A stretch of DNA of 64,000 bases from Owenia fusiformis. Taxonomy: Eukaryota > Annelida > Polychaeta > Sabellida > Oweniidae. The notes under the pieces are model-generated. The model saw only the letters and a program-made list of their open reading frames with translations. It was not told the DNA's origin and did not search any database. Where the stretch lies: NCBI GenBank assembly GCA_903813345.2, contig CAIIXF020000003.1, positions 6,163,815-6,227,814 on the forward strand, given 5' to 3'. Both the position numbers and the translations under genes were made by a program. Below are positions 1 through 11,960 of this stretch, in pieces. Numbering within the stretch: position 1 is the first letter of the stretch; each line of letters opens with the position of its first letter.

Positions 1-3000
1 AAGCTCAATCCATTTGATTTCTTCATGTTTAGCTTGATTTGTTGTATTTGATGGTAATATTTGTGTTAGTTCTCTTTCATTTAACTGAACACTTTCTGTT
101 TCAAAACACTGTCTCTTTTGCTTGGTAAAATTCAGACCCATTCTTTTCAACTCACTATTAACATGAATATTTTGCATTTCATGTTCCAGTTCATACTCAT
201 CTTCAGATGTGTCTGTTGAAGTGTCATAATAATCATCATCATTGTTATCATCATCATTGTCACTATCACTAAGACTTTTATCATCATCATCATCATCATC
301 ATGTTTTGTGTCTTGACAATGTACCATTTTTATGTGAGCTTTTAGTTTCTGATCTCTGTTGAATGCTTTTGCACATATGAGGCAAGTGTATTGGAGGGTC
401 TGAGCAGTATTGTCATCAAGTTTATTTGCTGCACCATCAATGTCACCATGAGTGTTGTTTTCTTTTGTTTTATCTACATGATGTGCTTCATGCCTAAGGA
501 TCATCTGGTTTGAATTACATGATTCATCTTTCCATTTCCTTTCAAAGCCACCTGGCTTGATTTCAGTTAGATCTTTGAGGTTTGTATTGTTACTATCTTC
601 AACATTTTCAATACATATTTGAATGTCAGTCATTGAGTTTGGAATGTGCAAAGTTTCATATGTCTGACTATCTGTTTCATCTATATTAATTCCAGTTACA
701 TCTTTGAGGTTGATGTTACCATTATATTTCTCTTCTTTGATACATATTGAGTCGCAACTCATTAAGTCTGGAATGTTCGTAGTATAGGTTGTCTGACTGT
801 TTGTTTTGTCTATACTACTTGTAGTTACATCTTTGAGGTTGATGTTACTATTATATTTCTCTTCTTTGATACATATTGAGTCGCAACTCATTAAGTCTGG
901 AATGTTCGTAGTATAGGTTGTCTGACTGTTTGTTTTGTCTATACTACTTGTAGTTACATCTTTGAGGTTGATGTTACTATTATATTTCTCTTCTTTGATA
1001 CATATTGAGTCGCAACTCATTAAGTCTGGAATGTTCGTAGTATAGGTTGTCTGACTGTTTGTTTTGTCTATACTACTTGAAGTTACATCTTTGAGGTTGA
1101 TGTTACTATTATATTTCTCTTCTTTGATACACATTGAGTTGTAACTCAGTAAGTCTGAAATGTTCGTGGTGTTGGTTGTCTGACTGTTTGTTTTGTCTAT
1201 AGTACTTGTAGTTACATCTTTGAGGTTGATGTTACTATTATATTTCTCTTCTTTGATACACATTGAGTCGTAACTCAGTAAGTCTGGAATGTTCGTTGTA
1301 TACGTTGTCTGACTGTTTGTTTTGTCTATACTACTCGTAGTTACATCTTTGAGGTTGATGTTACTATTATATTTCTCTTCTTTGATACACATTGAGTCGT
1401 AACTCAGTAAGTCTGAAATGTTTGTGGTATTGGTTGTCTGACTGTTTGTTTTGTCTAAACTACTTGTAGTTACATCTTTAAGGTTGATGTTATCATTATA
1501 CTTCTCTTCTTTGAGATCAACACTGATTTCATTTAGATCTTCGAGGTTTGTGCTACTATCTTCATCATACTTAATACACATTTGAATGTCTTTAATTGAG
1601 TTTGGAATGTTACTAGCTTTGGGTATCTGGTAGTCTGTTTTTGCAGTAAGATCTTTGAGGTTGAAATTACTATTGTTTTCCTCTTCTTTGATACATATTG
1701 GAATGTCACCCACTGAGTCTGGAATGTTTGAAGTGTAAGATGTCTGAATTTTTGTTTTGTCAGTACTGTTTGTGGTTACATCTTTGAGGTTGATGTTACC
1801 ATTAAATTTCTCTTTTTTGATATACATTGAGTCGGAACTCATTAAGTCTGAAATGTTTGTTGCATCGGATGTCTGACTGTCTGTTATGTCACAAATGATT
1901 TCAATTCCATTTTTCAGGTTGATGTTACAATTATCTTCCTCTTCACTGATAAACATTGGGCTATAACTCATTAAATCTGAAATGTTTGTTGCATCGGATG
2001 TCTGACTGTCTGTTTTGTCAAAATTGATTGCATTTCCATCTTTCAGGTTGATGTTACAATTATCTTCCTCTTCACTGATAAACATTGGGCTATAACTCAT
2101 TAAATCTGAAATGTTTGTTGCATCGGATGTCTGACTGTCTGTTTTGTCAAAAATGATTTCATTTCCATCTTTCAGGTTGATGTTACAATTATCTTCCTCT
2201 TCACTGATAAACATTGGGCTATAACTCATTAAATCTGAAATGTTTGTTGCATCGGATGTCTGACTGTCTGTTTTGTCAAAAATGATTTCATTTCCATCTT
2301 TCAGGTTGATGTCACTTTTGTCTTCCTCTTCTTTGATACATATTGGAATGTCACCCATTCTGTCAGGAATGTTTGTATCATCAGATGTCTGATAGTCTGT
2401 TTTGTCAATACTGCTTGTACATACATCTTTGAGGTTGATGTCACTTTTGTCTTCTTCTTGGATACATATTGGAATGTATGGAATATTTGTAGTGATGGAT
2501 GTCTTATTGTCTGTTTTGGCTTTAGTCTTTTCACCAGTTAGCAGATCACCTTTTACTCCTTTAATGCTGTAATCCACAAACAGGTCATTCTTAATTGCAT
2601 TTATTTCACTAATGTTCTCCTTATTAGGATTTCTGTTTTTTGACTGACATTCAATACCGCATGTCTCACTTGTAGTATTTGAGAATATATCTGCTGAATG
2701 TGGTTCACTTTTAACATGTTTGATAAATGAGGTACCACTCTCTTCTTTCATGATCATGCAGGGTTTGTATGTTTCATCTATTATGTAACTCTCCGTTAAT
2801 GAGTTGTCACAGGGTTCATTTGTTGGTCTTCCTTTAGTAAAAGTATCAAACTTTATATTTGATAAGTGTATGGTGAATATATTTCCTCCTGATTTTGCAT
2901 TGTACTTTGCTATTTTGTCCAAGGCCTCAATACGATCAAGAGATACATATGGAACTTTCCCATTGCTGATTAGAGTCACTGGTTCAGGTGTTGTTGTAGG

Positions 3001-3105
3001 TGTAAGGTTGTGCTCATCTTTATCCTGTTCAGTGGTTTTATGCATGAGAACAGATTGTAGTTCATTCCTTGTTTGTGCTGCTACATGTATGTCTTCAACA
3101 TCCAT
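1..3105 (-). CDS. C2H2 zinc-finger protein with 43-residue acidic repeats, partial (3' end outside window)
   Basis: One uninterrupted minus-strand frame runs from an ATG at 3105-3103 to the window edge (about 1035 codons, no stop). The ATG lies in CACCATGG, a strong Kozak context, four bases inside an exon whose acceptor TTATTTCAG ends at 3110. Order: about 170 N-terminal residues without a recognised domain; about 16 repeats of 43 residues (roughly 2560 to 560); a C2H2 finger at about 390-310 (CLIC, then HIKMVH); a run of seven Asp (about 300-280) and an acidic Ser/Asp segment. Many repeats contain I-K-E-E, which fits the SUMO consensus (hydrophobic-K-x-E). A nuclear DNA-binding role is inferred from the finger; more fingers probably follow beyond position 1. 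No orthologue recognised. Confidence 0.85.
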   Translation of the reverse strand, partial: MDVEDIHVAAQTRNELQSVLMHKTTEQDKDEHNLTPTTTPEPVTLISNGKVPYVSLDRIEALDKIAKYNAKSGGNIFTIHLSNIKFDTFTKGRPTNEPCDNSLTESYIIDETYKPCMIMKEESGTSFIKHVKSEPHSADIFSNTTSETCGIECQSKNRNPNKENISEINAIKNDLFVDYSIKGVKGDLLTGEKTKAKTDNKTSITTNIPYIPICIQEEDKSDINLKDVCTSSIDKTDYQTSDDTNIPDRMGDIPICIKEEEDKSDINLKDGNEIIFDKTDSQTSDATNISDLMSYSPMFISEEEDNCNINLKDGNEIIFDKTDSQTSDATNISDLMSYSPMFISEEEDNCNINLKDGNAINFDKTDSQTSDATNISDLMSYSPMFISEEEDNCNINLKNGIEIICDITDSQTSDATNISDLMSSDSMYIKKEKFNGNINLKDVTTNSTDKTKIQTSYTSNIPDSVGDIPICIKEEENNSNFNLKDLTAKTDYQIPKASNIPNSIKDIQMCIKYDEDSSTNLEDLNEISVDLKEEKYNDNINLKDVTTSSLDKTNSQTTNTTNISDLLSYDSMCIKEEKYNSNINLKDVTTSSIDKTNSQTTYTTNIPDLLSYDSMCIKEEKYNSNINLKDVTTSTIDKTNSQTTNTTNISDLLSYNSMCIKEEKYNSNINLKDVTSSSIDKTNSQTTYTTNIPDLMSCDSICIKEEKYNSNINLKDVTTSSIDKTNSQTTYTTNIPDLMSCDSICIKEEKYNSNINLKDVTTSSIDKTNSQTTYTTNIPDLMSCDSICIKEEKYNGNINLKDVTGINIDETDSQTYETLHIPNSMTDIQICIENVEDSNNTNLKDLTEIKPGGFERKWKDESCNSNQMILRHEAHHVDKTKENNTHGDIDGAANKLDDNTAQTLQYTCLICAKAFNRDQKLKAHIKMVHCQDTKHDDDDDDDKSLSDSDNDDDNNDDDYYDTSTDTSEDEYELEHEMQNIHVNSELKRMGLNFTKQKRQCFETESVQLNERELTQILPSNTTNQAKHEEIKWIEL
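560..2560 (-). repeat. In-frame 129-bp coding tandem repeat
   Basis: The repeat landmark recurs at 695, 824, 953, 1082, 1211, 1340 and 1469, and again at 1915, 2044, 2173 and 2302, each exactly 129 bp apart. More diverged units lie between and on both sides. Each unit encodes 43 residues ending in N-L-K-D and holding a K-E-E or S-E-E-E acidic core. All units stay in frame, so copy-number change would not break the protein. The two near-identical blocks (695-1469 and 1915-2302) differ from each other, which suggests two rounds of amplification. Confidence 0.92.
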
Positions 3106-3109
3106 GGTG

Positions 3110-4559
3110 CTGAAATAACATGTGATTTGTTATTCACTTCAAAGTATATAAAATGCATTCAAAAATCTACTAAAAATGGTTTAACAAATGTTATTGGGAC
3201 AGCTATAGAAAATTTGTCAATATTGATCTGAAAGAAACATGTGAAGTGAACAAACAATAAACAGATGTGTGATAAAAAATAACTTCTCATACTTTTTTGC
3301 ATGTGACATTTTTATGCTTGCTAACACAATTATAACAGGGTTTTTAACAGTACCCTGTAATACTCTTTCTGAAGATTACCTTTAATATTAGTTTGTCAGA
3401 CATCATATTTTAATTGTGTTTATGAAGCGTCAGTTTGACGGAAAGCTTTGTAATGAAGGAATTTTGTGCCACTGTAACCATTTTTGTTAGAAAAATTTCG
3501 TTGGTAAAAAGGCAGTAGACAAGAAAATTCAGCAAAAATAGTAAGTTAAATCTCAAGAAAGCTTCTTTGACAGTGTAACAGGTGGTACCCTAAAATATTA
3601 AGCGATAATAGCTACAATGGTTTTGAAAATAGTGTTACAAAATGGCCTTTTGTTATTTGATTACTTTTCAAACTGCACATCTATTTTTAGTTCTTCCACT
3701 CATTGTCCTGTTTTTCTGTTGGTCAGTAATTTGAGAGATGAGATGTGTGGAATTTTATGTGGCCATATAATTCCCTCAAGGGGTATAAAAGTCTCTGTCT
3801 GATGTCAAAGGAGGGAGCTATCGAATTATCTTGTCTAGGCCTATTCAGTTATTCAAACTCATCCAAGGATAAAAAAAATTCAAGATGATAAAATGTAAGC
3901 ATAATACTTTCATTATTGTGAACAAGTCATAGAGTGGTTCATCATGTTTGACATGTTGTGCAATGTCAGAAACCATACATAAAGGAATTGTTTGATAGAT
4001 GTTGGCACTTTTGTTAAGCAGAACATATCATTAATGATAAAATATTTAGCACTTTTTACAATTCACAAATAATTGCTAGGCGCCTTTGCCAAACATAACA
4101 TCTCATTTGATAAAATGTTTAGCATTTTTACAATCCACCGAATAGGTATTTACCCTCCAGGATCCCCATCATGCATTTTATTCGTCATTTATTCTCTAAA
4201 CTAATGTAATTTAGGCCCTTGAGATTAGATGTACAACTAATTTACTGTTGTTCAGATTTATTGATCATTCAATAAAGAATTAAACCTGTGCCATTAGTAT
4301 TTTAGAACTAGTTTCCACATATGATGTTTTTGACAAGGTCCTGAACCATTCTAAAATTTTATTCATTTTCAATTTATTCAATTTTGAGATAAAGAAAAGC
4401 ATGAGCAAAAAAATAGTACTAATGTTTCATTAATTGTAAAGGGCTATGACATGGTCAGAATCTTTTCAGATTATTGATTTGTTAAATTTGTAATATTAAA
4501 CACTATGGTACTTTTAGAATAATAATTCTCCTATCCATGACTATAGATAGAGAGTGCAC
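3110..4559. other. Upstream intron or flank of the zinc-finger gene, no gene seen
   Basis: Begins with the splice acceptor of the zinc-finger coding exon (minus strand, CAG at 3112-3110), so at least part of it is intron. The rest is AT-rich. The short ORF at 3617-3802 has no recognisable domain. No upstream leader exon could be placed. Confidence 0.5.
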
Positions 4560-5232
4560 ATCTTTTTATACGCCTGCAAAATTTGGACAAAGATAGGGTA
4601 AACTCAAAAATACATCATTGGTCCTTAAGATGTAAAAATAGTTGGGACTACAGAGTCTACAGGTTCTTAGAGGCATCAGGCCAAGGGAATATAACTCAAA
4701 TGGAAAACTTAAATGCTAAAGCTATTTTAGAAGAGGTCAAGCTTTATCAACAATCTCAAGATCCCTTTCTAAAAAACATTTGGAATGACAAAAACAATGA
4801 AGTGAACGGTAATAAATTAAGAACTTTCAGGCAATTTAAGTATGGAGTAGTAGCAGAAAGTTATGTAACTTGTTCATCCCAAGACACCATCGAAGTGCAT
4901 TGGCTAAACTGAGAACTGGGACGCTGCAACTCCGTATAGAAACTGGTAGATATGATGGTACTCCTCTGGACCAGAGAACTTGCAAACTCTGTGATTTGGA
5001 TGAAGTTGAGAATGAAATTCATTTTCTGATAAAATGTCCACACTATAAGCTCCTAAGGGATACCTTCTATAGAGAGATTGTGCAAGAGCAATTGCCATGT
5101 ATAGACTTGAATAATGCAAATTCACTTTTGACATTTGTTAGCCTAATGCTTGCCAAGAAGATTCAAAAACCTCTAGCAGCTCTTATTCATAATATGTATT
5201 CAAAAAGGCAATTTGACTATGGCAGATTATAG
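4560..5232 (+). mobile_element. Decayed non-LTR retrotransposon (LINE) fragment, ORF2 C-terminus, frameshifted
   Basis: Two overlapping frames (4583-4912 and 4870-5232) together read as the C-terminal part of a LINE reverse-transcriptase protein. The first holds the K-L-R-T-F-R-Q-F-K region. The second holds H-R-S-A-L-A-K-L-R-T-G, I-E-T-G-R-Y, then C-x2-C...H...C, the terminal Cys/His cluster common in CR1/Jockey-type elements. A frameshift near 4865-4910 separates the halves, and the N-terminal endonuclease and the RT core are absent, so this is a 5'-truncated dead copy. The clade is inferred only. Confidence 0.75.
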
Positions 5233-5973
5233 GAGTTACATTTGTGAAGTCCAGACTTGGTTAAAACTGATACTTTTTAGAATTAAAGATATAACTGGGC
5301 AGCAGGTGTGTGTCCCCAATCTGTTATAGTCATTTTCCAGCATTTGACTGCAAAATTTATTGTATCAATACAGTTTGTTTATGTTTGCATGCATATTCAT
5401 TTATTGTGATAATGGCCATTAATAGAAAATATTTGTCAAAGCATTTAAAGATGGCAGCACTTGAATACTACTCTATCTACAGTGCTCTATTAAGTCAACT
5501 TACTCTAGTCAATACTCAATTACAATTAGATATACATTTAATGGTGTCTCCTAAGCCGATGCCGGCTGGTGGTTTTTTAAAAAAAAAGTATTTATTATAT
5601 GATACGAGTATTGAATGTAGTTTTTAAACCTGTGACACAGAAATAAAATATTTTAAACTTTTTAAACTATAGTTATTTGATATTTCTCACTGCCCTTGGT
5701 TGAACTACATGCAAATCAAGTTAAAGGGAAGGTTTGCTGTGGTAATTATCTATAACCATATCATTTAGTAGACTAAAGGCTTTTGTATTAGGTAGGGTTG
5801 ATAGAATGATTTGTCAATTGATGTCAATAGGACATTGTAAGTTAACAAATAAGTTATGTTATGTTTAGCAAAGTGCCAAACAAATTGTCAAACAAAAAAT
5901 GTTTTTAACATAACTTATTAGCCAACTAAACTAAGGTTTATGAAGTATCAAATTTTAAATTCAAAAATGACCA
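5233..5973. other. Non-coding AT-rich DNA, possibly LINE 3' tail
   Basis: Follows the stop of the LINE fragment and may include its 3' untranslated tail. No gene, RNA or clear repeat is visible. Confidence 0.4.
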
Positions 5974-6269
5974 TTAACCTCTTGACTACCTGGAGTGACG
6001 AGATTTCTCGTCACCTTAGACACCTTGAAACCAAGAGTGACAAGAAAATCCGTCACAAAATTTTTCACTAAAATTGCTCTTATTTGAACAATTTTCATCC
6101 AATTTACACAAAAATTGTTTTAAATGTGTAGATATGATCTCTGCCATCTAATTTTACTAAGTTGAGCATCTGAAGTTGTATAGGTATGTAGGTATAATGT
6201 CAAAAGGTGGCAAAAATGAAAAAATCTCTGGTTTCAACTGATTTTAGAGCCTTGGATTCAATAGGTTAT
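5974..6269. mobile_element. TTAA-flanked piggyBac-type MITE, copy A
   Basis: Starts TTAA + CCTCTTGACTACC and ends with a decayed GGATTCAATAGG + TTAT. Its two ends match, in reverse orientation, the ends of the better preserved copy at 29444-29699 (including the subterminal ACAGAATTTTTCACTAAAA-like segment). TTAA target duplication plus CC-starting terminal repeats is the piggyBac signature. No coding capacity. Confidence 0.78.
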
Positions 6270-7026
6270 ATCCACACACTGTGTTCACATGATATCCGCA
6301 CCAGTTCTAAATCCATAAGATAATGGAGTTAATAATCAAATAATTAATTACTTGAAACCAGAAATGTAAAATTGTGGAAAATATGAGACAGATATTAATT
6401 TGTTTTATATATATTTGGTTGTGAAAAGATTAATAGAATATAAATAATTTCTACACAGAGTATATAGTGTTTAGCATTTGGAGAATTGAACGCTATTTTC
6501 GAATGTGAGTAGAATATGATCTAGTGAGTGAATTGGTGTATAGTGTTCAGGAGATAGATATGAATTCATTCTGGCTCAGGTCCCTAATTGCAATACAGGG
6601 AACATAATAAACCTCATGATAAATTAAAATGTTCACATAGGTTCCATGCATTCAATCAATGGAAAAGTATTTTCCTCATATTTTCATTAAAGATTAAGAG
6701 TATCAGTTCTTACCACTTTACATGTATATACTGTAGCAACATACAGATCTAGTCAGACACACATGTGTAGGCATACATTATTATCCGATGTTCATAAAAA
6801 ATTGTGTAAATGTACATTACTGCATAATTATAAGATGTTATTCAGAAAATGTCTACCATAAATGAGATGCGACCTACAGCTAAATTACCTGCAATGAGAT
6901 GTGACCTACAGCCAAAGCTATAAACATATGTTTGATATTTCATGTTAATAGTCATGTTGATTAACTCTTTGCAATGTATAGAAAGGAATTTCTGGAAATT
7001 AGTTGAACTCAATGGCCTGTCTAATT

Positions 7027-9055
7027 CAGAGCTGTCAAGTGTCCCGCAAATGGCGGGATTATCCCGCGAATTTGATCAAAATTAGGCTAATTCGCGTGTC
7101 CCGCATTGTCCCGCGAAGTCCCGCAAAATGTGGCTTTGACCTCCGCGAATTTCCGAAATTGTTGCAATCCCCTATATTTTGATTATCTTCATCTTATATA
7201 AGAAGCTAAGTTTTTGCACTTTTGAGGAGTAAAGTTTACCTAATTTTAAGTACCTAGCATGCTGTTGTATCAAAATAAAGGGGAAGGGTTCAACTTTCAT
7301 TTTAATTACGAAAATAGGGATGTAGGTCACAAATAGTTCCAACGTTGGCCTTTTTACTACCCGTGTGGCCTTCATCTCAGAACTGAGCAAATGTTAGCAA
7401 ACGTGAGTTACAATAAATGTACGCTGATATCTAGAAAGGGTTTGTATAAAAAACCGGGTACCGGGTAGTAAATCCTCCATGCTGGGTTCAAACTTGGTAC
7501 CCAGTACCCGGTCAAAAAAAACGGGTACCCAAAAAACGAAAAATACGAATATATAACATAATTAGATTATGAGAAAACGTGTAAGATTTGTTTTGAATTT
7601 GCAAAAATGTATGTAACATGATTCAAAATTGAGCTAGAAGCTTCAAATAAAAAGCATATTTTAAGGCACTTTTCTTCCTCTATCGTTATGGCCATATTTT
7701 CATTGGTTATGGGGGGGGGGTGCGATCGCACCATCGCACCCTCTCCTGGCTATGCCTATGACATTGTAAGACATAACAATTTACAATTCAGTGGACATTT
7801 TGTCATAAATTGGGATAACTTAAATTATGATTAATAATCAAAATCTTACACGTTGCATCATGCAAATTAACACACGCCACCTCTCTGCTAAAGCAACGAT
7901 AGCTATTTACAGATTTAAATCATAATCATAACAATTCACGTACCAACATACGAACTATTGAAAATAGAGTAAGATTGATTTGTCTTGTTTTTCAAATCGT
8001 CTTACAATGTCATTGGCGTAGCCAGGAGGGGGTGCGATCGCACCCCCCCCCCTTCATTACCAATGGAAATATGACCAAGATGATAGAGGAAGAAAAGAGC
8101 CTTAAAATGCTTTTTATTTGAAGCTTCTAGCTCAATTTTGAAGGAAGTTACATACATTTTTGTAAATTCAAAACAAATCTTACACGTTTTCTAATGATCT
8201 AATTATGTTGTGTATTCGTATATTCCGTTTTTTGGTTTTTTTGACCGGGTACCAAGTTTGAACCCAGCATGGAGGATTTACTACCCGGTACCCGATTTTT
8301 ATACAAACCCTATCTAGAAAATTAACCTCATTCCCTATAATTTGATGTAGATTAATCGAACCCCTATTTCATGGCCTTTCAATTGAAAGCCCATGCCTAC
8401 AGTATATGAATAGGTACATTTTAATATATAACATTATGGGGGTAAGCGTTTCATAGTTGGTCACGACGCCAGAAGTGCAAAGTATTGTTCCGAATTTTTG
8501 AATTTCGTGTTAGATTACGGTAATCACACCTGAAGCATGGTTTTTGTTTTTGATAAATTACAATAAAGTTTAATAATATTCCTATGCGTATTTTTTGAAA
8601 TTGTGTTGACGTTTATTTAAGTTACAATGTAACGGTGCATTATATTTGATTAATCGGTATCTGAAAGTTTGATTTAAGTACTTCTACACGCTTTTACATT
8701 AGTCCCAATCACGCAAATCCCTTGAATGTCCCGGGACATCCTGCAAATTTAGGTGGATGTCCCGCGAAATCCCGCAAATTTAGGGCACTTTGTCTAAAAA
8801 ATCTGTCCCTCTATGAAGTTTTTGGTGGTACACCTGTTAACTGTCCCGCAATTAGGGTGTTTGTCCCTCGAATGGTCCCGCGAAATCCCGCGAATTCGAT
8901 AAAAAAAATCTCCTATTAGCGCAATCACGCAAATCCCTTAAATGTCCCGCAAAATCCCGCGAATTTAGTAGATGTCCCGCAAAATCCCGCGAATTTTGGG
9001 CACTGGGTCTAAAAAATCTGTCCCGCGAGAAAATCTTTAGGGGTTGACAGTACTG
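7027..9055. mobile_element. DNA transposon with subterminal TCCCGC arrays, carrying a nested foldback element
   Basis: Bounded by CAGAGCTGTCAA (7027) and TTGACAGTACTG (ending 9055), imperfect inverted termini, each directly flanked by CTAATT (7021-7026 and 9056-9061), read as a target-site duplication. Both ends are crowded with TCCCGC and GCGAATTT words in both orientations. A segment beginning AATCACGCAAATCCCTT occurs at about 8708 and again at about 8921. Without the nested 7438-8310 insertion and its TSD the element is about 1.15 kb. No transposase is visible; superfamily not assigned. Confidence 0.65.
7438..8310. mobile_element. Long-TIR foldback element with 10-bp target duplication (MULE-like)
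   Basis: Starts GGGTTTGTATAAAAA and ends TATACAAACCC, with direct repeats TATCTAGAAA on both sides (7428-7437 and 8311-8320). The arms are inverted copies of about 330 bp; for example ATCCTCCATGCTGGGTTCAA at about 7470 matches the reverse complement near 8255, and a poly-G/GCGATCGCAC block occurs at about 7710 and 8030. The loop of about 240 bp has no ORF. Long terminal inverted repeats with 9-11-bp target duplications are typical of Mutator-like elements; this assignment is inference. Confidence 0.82.
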
Positions 9056-9242
9056 CTAATTTATGTGGAGATTTCATTGGTATTTTTTCCCTTAAAGTCC
9101 ATCTAAGACTTCACTCTCAGTTTATTAAGCTGAGAATATAATGTATCCACTAACCTAATGTTTAATGGTAAAATCACTTCGAATTTTGAAGAGAACTTTT
9201 CACCTATAATATAGCAAAACTTTTTTTTAATTTTATTTGTGT

Positions 9243-9867
9243 GGGGTTTGTTTAAAAAACTGGGTGACCGGGTGGCAGGGTACTTAACGTTCCTTGCAGG
9301 GTTACCAACTTTCAAAGTTGCACATTTGTAGACTACCTTCAATATCTTTACGTTATCATTTTACCAAGAACCTGTAAGAGACTTAATTTCGGAAGTCCTA
9401 GGTAGTTATTTACATAGTTTACACGTACGATGACGTTAGTTGCTTGATTTATTGTCTGAGTGATTGACAGGATACCGATGATTGTTTTCTATATATGATG
9501 GCAATTTCTTCTAGATACATGTATTAAGCAAATCTGGAAAATTTATGTACACATTAATTGAAACGTTATTTGCCGTTTTTATCTGTTCATTAGTGTACGA
9601 TGTACAATACAATGTTAGTTGCTTGATTTATTGCCTCACTGATTGACATTATATTAATTTTGTTTGTCATTTTGCCAGTTGATTTATTGGTAAATAAATT
9701 TTGTTGCAATTGTTTGGCTGTTTGCTTGATTGGTTGTGTCACTGGTACGTTGATTGTGATGTCAGTTGGGCGTTTTGAGGCATAAAATGAAAAAATCAAA
9801 TTCCTAACCCTGGTAGGAAGGTAGGGTACCCGGCTACCCGGTTACCCATTTTTTTACATTCTGATAC
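9243..9867. mobile_element. Probable relative of the GGGTACC foldback family, eroded
   Basis: Left part GGGTTTGTTTAAAAAACTGG, GTGACCGGGTGGCAGGGTAC; right part (about 9826-9860) GGGTACCCGGCTACCCGG then TTACCC and a T-run. These are inverted relatives of the ends of the 7438-8310 element. No convincing target duplication. Inside, a segment with GTTAGTTGCTTGATTTATTG occurs twice (about 9436 and 9613). Confidence 0.45.
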
Positions 9868-10249
9868 TCATAGCATCTTTCTGCTTCACCTGAAACATCT
9901 CAGGGCTGAGAAGAAATAAGATGCCATGGTTTATCATGATGGTTTTTTTACACAAACACTTTATTTGTGCATTCTATCTATTAGATAAGAGGCTCAGGGG
10001 TATGTAGACAAATTCATTTTGGTAGGAGCACTCTGTTTAGTTTGAAAACGCACCCTTTATTATTATATATCTGCACAGCAATTTTTTACCAAAATGTTAT
10101 TTTCCAGCTGTATACCTAACAACTGTCCTAATGACATAACATACAAAAATTAAACTTCTGTCCTGAATCTGCCAAATTAAATAGCCATCAATATTTGAAA
10201 TTGAGCAAATCTGTCAAATTAAGTAGTGTCAAAATAAGGCAGAATACAT

Positions 10250-11960
10250 AGCTACAATACTTACAATGTGTCTACTATAGCACTTCCTGTTTTGGCTTCA
10301 TCAATAAACTGTTGCATTGTGGGAGAAGTGCATCATGGGAAATAGTTTTGAAATTGTTTTGGAGGGAAATTTGAATGTGTAAAGTTCTGTTTTGTATTGT
10401 ACACAAATATAACATGTTCATCTTTATGTTAACCTTTATGTAAATGAAGAAAAACTTAATCATGGTATCATTTCAACATAACAATCATGTATAATTGGTT
10501 TAGTCCTTTGGTGAATGAAAAATCTTTATATTTTCAGATTACTACATTATAAAGTGGCGTTCCTTTGTGTTTGTAGCATTAATACTTATGGTAGACTTGA
10601 AATGAAGTACCAAGTTTATAAATGCAACTTGACATAAAGCTGCAAAGGGTCTCTATAGTTCATGATGTTGTGTGATGAAGTCCTGAGATCCTAAGATTTG
10701 ATCTTACTATTTATCCCAAAGAACAAAGTTTGGGGGAATATAGAGAACACTTCCATCCTAGCATATGTCTGTCAGGGCAAAAACTTCAATACTGTTGGCC
10801 TAGTACATGTAATATCGTTTATATTTTTCATGTATCTGCCCCATATGAATACAATTGCATTGTTCTGCTGAAAAGTTGATTTTCAAAATGGCCACCAGAT
10901 CCAAAATGGTCATCATATACATACCTGCCAACCTACCATATTTTAACAGGAATCTACAGTAAATTTTTTGCTTTTCCGTAAAAAATGACAACCTACCGTA
11001 AAAAATTTACCATTTTTTCCCGTAAAAACCACCGTAAAAAAATCTACCACATTGAATAAAGTTGATTGTCCTTGAAAATAAAAAATCAAGTTTACTGAAG
11101 CAGGGTTTAAAGATATTCTAATGAGACTTCTCCCTGGCATTTTTTCTTTATTTTTTCTTTATTCCTTTTTGTTTTGAATTTTTTACATGGTTACATCACA
11201 TCATTTCGTTATATGAACTGCTTCCCAGAATAAAAAATAAAACCTTATCTCATTTGCATATTTGTAGTTGCATTTTTTCCAACAAAACATAAAATATGGG
11301 TCTAGCCCTTGAAAATGATATATAACTTATTGTGTCTTGCTTCCTTTTCTTGCTTCTAAGTTCTATACCCACCTTCTAGATTCATTTATACAGACTATCT
11401 ATAGATTTTTATTTATTTTATTTTCATTTTTCCAAAAAGTGATGTGTCTTGAAGAAGTAAGATTGAACTAATAATATTGTGAGCAACTAGTTGGTGACAT
11501 TTTGTCATTGTAATACCTTGTTTCAGTACATGGTAAAGTACATTACTCACCTGTGTTGTTGCATTTCTACTAGCACTTCCTGTTTATATGACTTCACCTA
11601 TTGCATTGTGGGAGAAGGACATCGTGGGAAATAGTTTTGAAATTGTATTGGAGGGAAATTTGAAAATGAAAAGTTCTGATTTGTATTGTACCACATGTTT
11701 AACATTTAGTGACATGTTGATCAATTGTAAACTCCTGATTAAACTGTAAATAAGGAAAACATATAAATCATGATATCATTTTACATAGAATATATCTTGA
11801 AGGTTTTTGGGGTAAATATGAACATCATATTAACAGATTTCTATATTATAAAGTTGTATCCTTTGTGTAGAGCAGCAACAAAGACATTAGGCAAACATTG
11901 ATAATTATGGTAAACTTGAAATGAGTTTATAAATGCAACTAAATATGTAAACATTACAAA
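10250..11960 (+). repeat. Direct duplication of ~400 bp with ~1.3-kb spacing
   Basis: The block from about 10250 to 10660 (with CTAGCACTTCCTGT-like, GCATTGTGGGAGAAG and GGGAAATAGTTTTGAAATTG) recurs at about 11560-11960 in the same order and orientation, with moderate divergence. Between the copies lies a stretch rich in CCGTAAAAA and TACCGTAAAAA words (about 10930-11050). No coding potential is convincing in either copy. The duplication lies just upstream of the first LDLa exon seen. Confidence 0.7.

Noticed and set aside
8722-8919. 65-codon ORF with repeated C-P and P-A-N words
   Set aside because: Translation of the TCCCGC subterminal array of a transposon.
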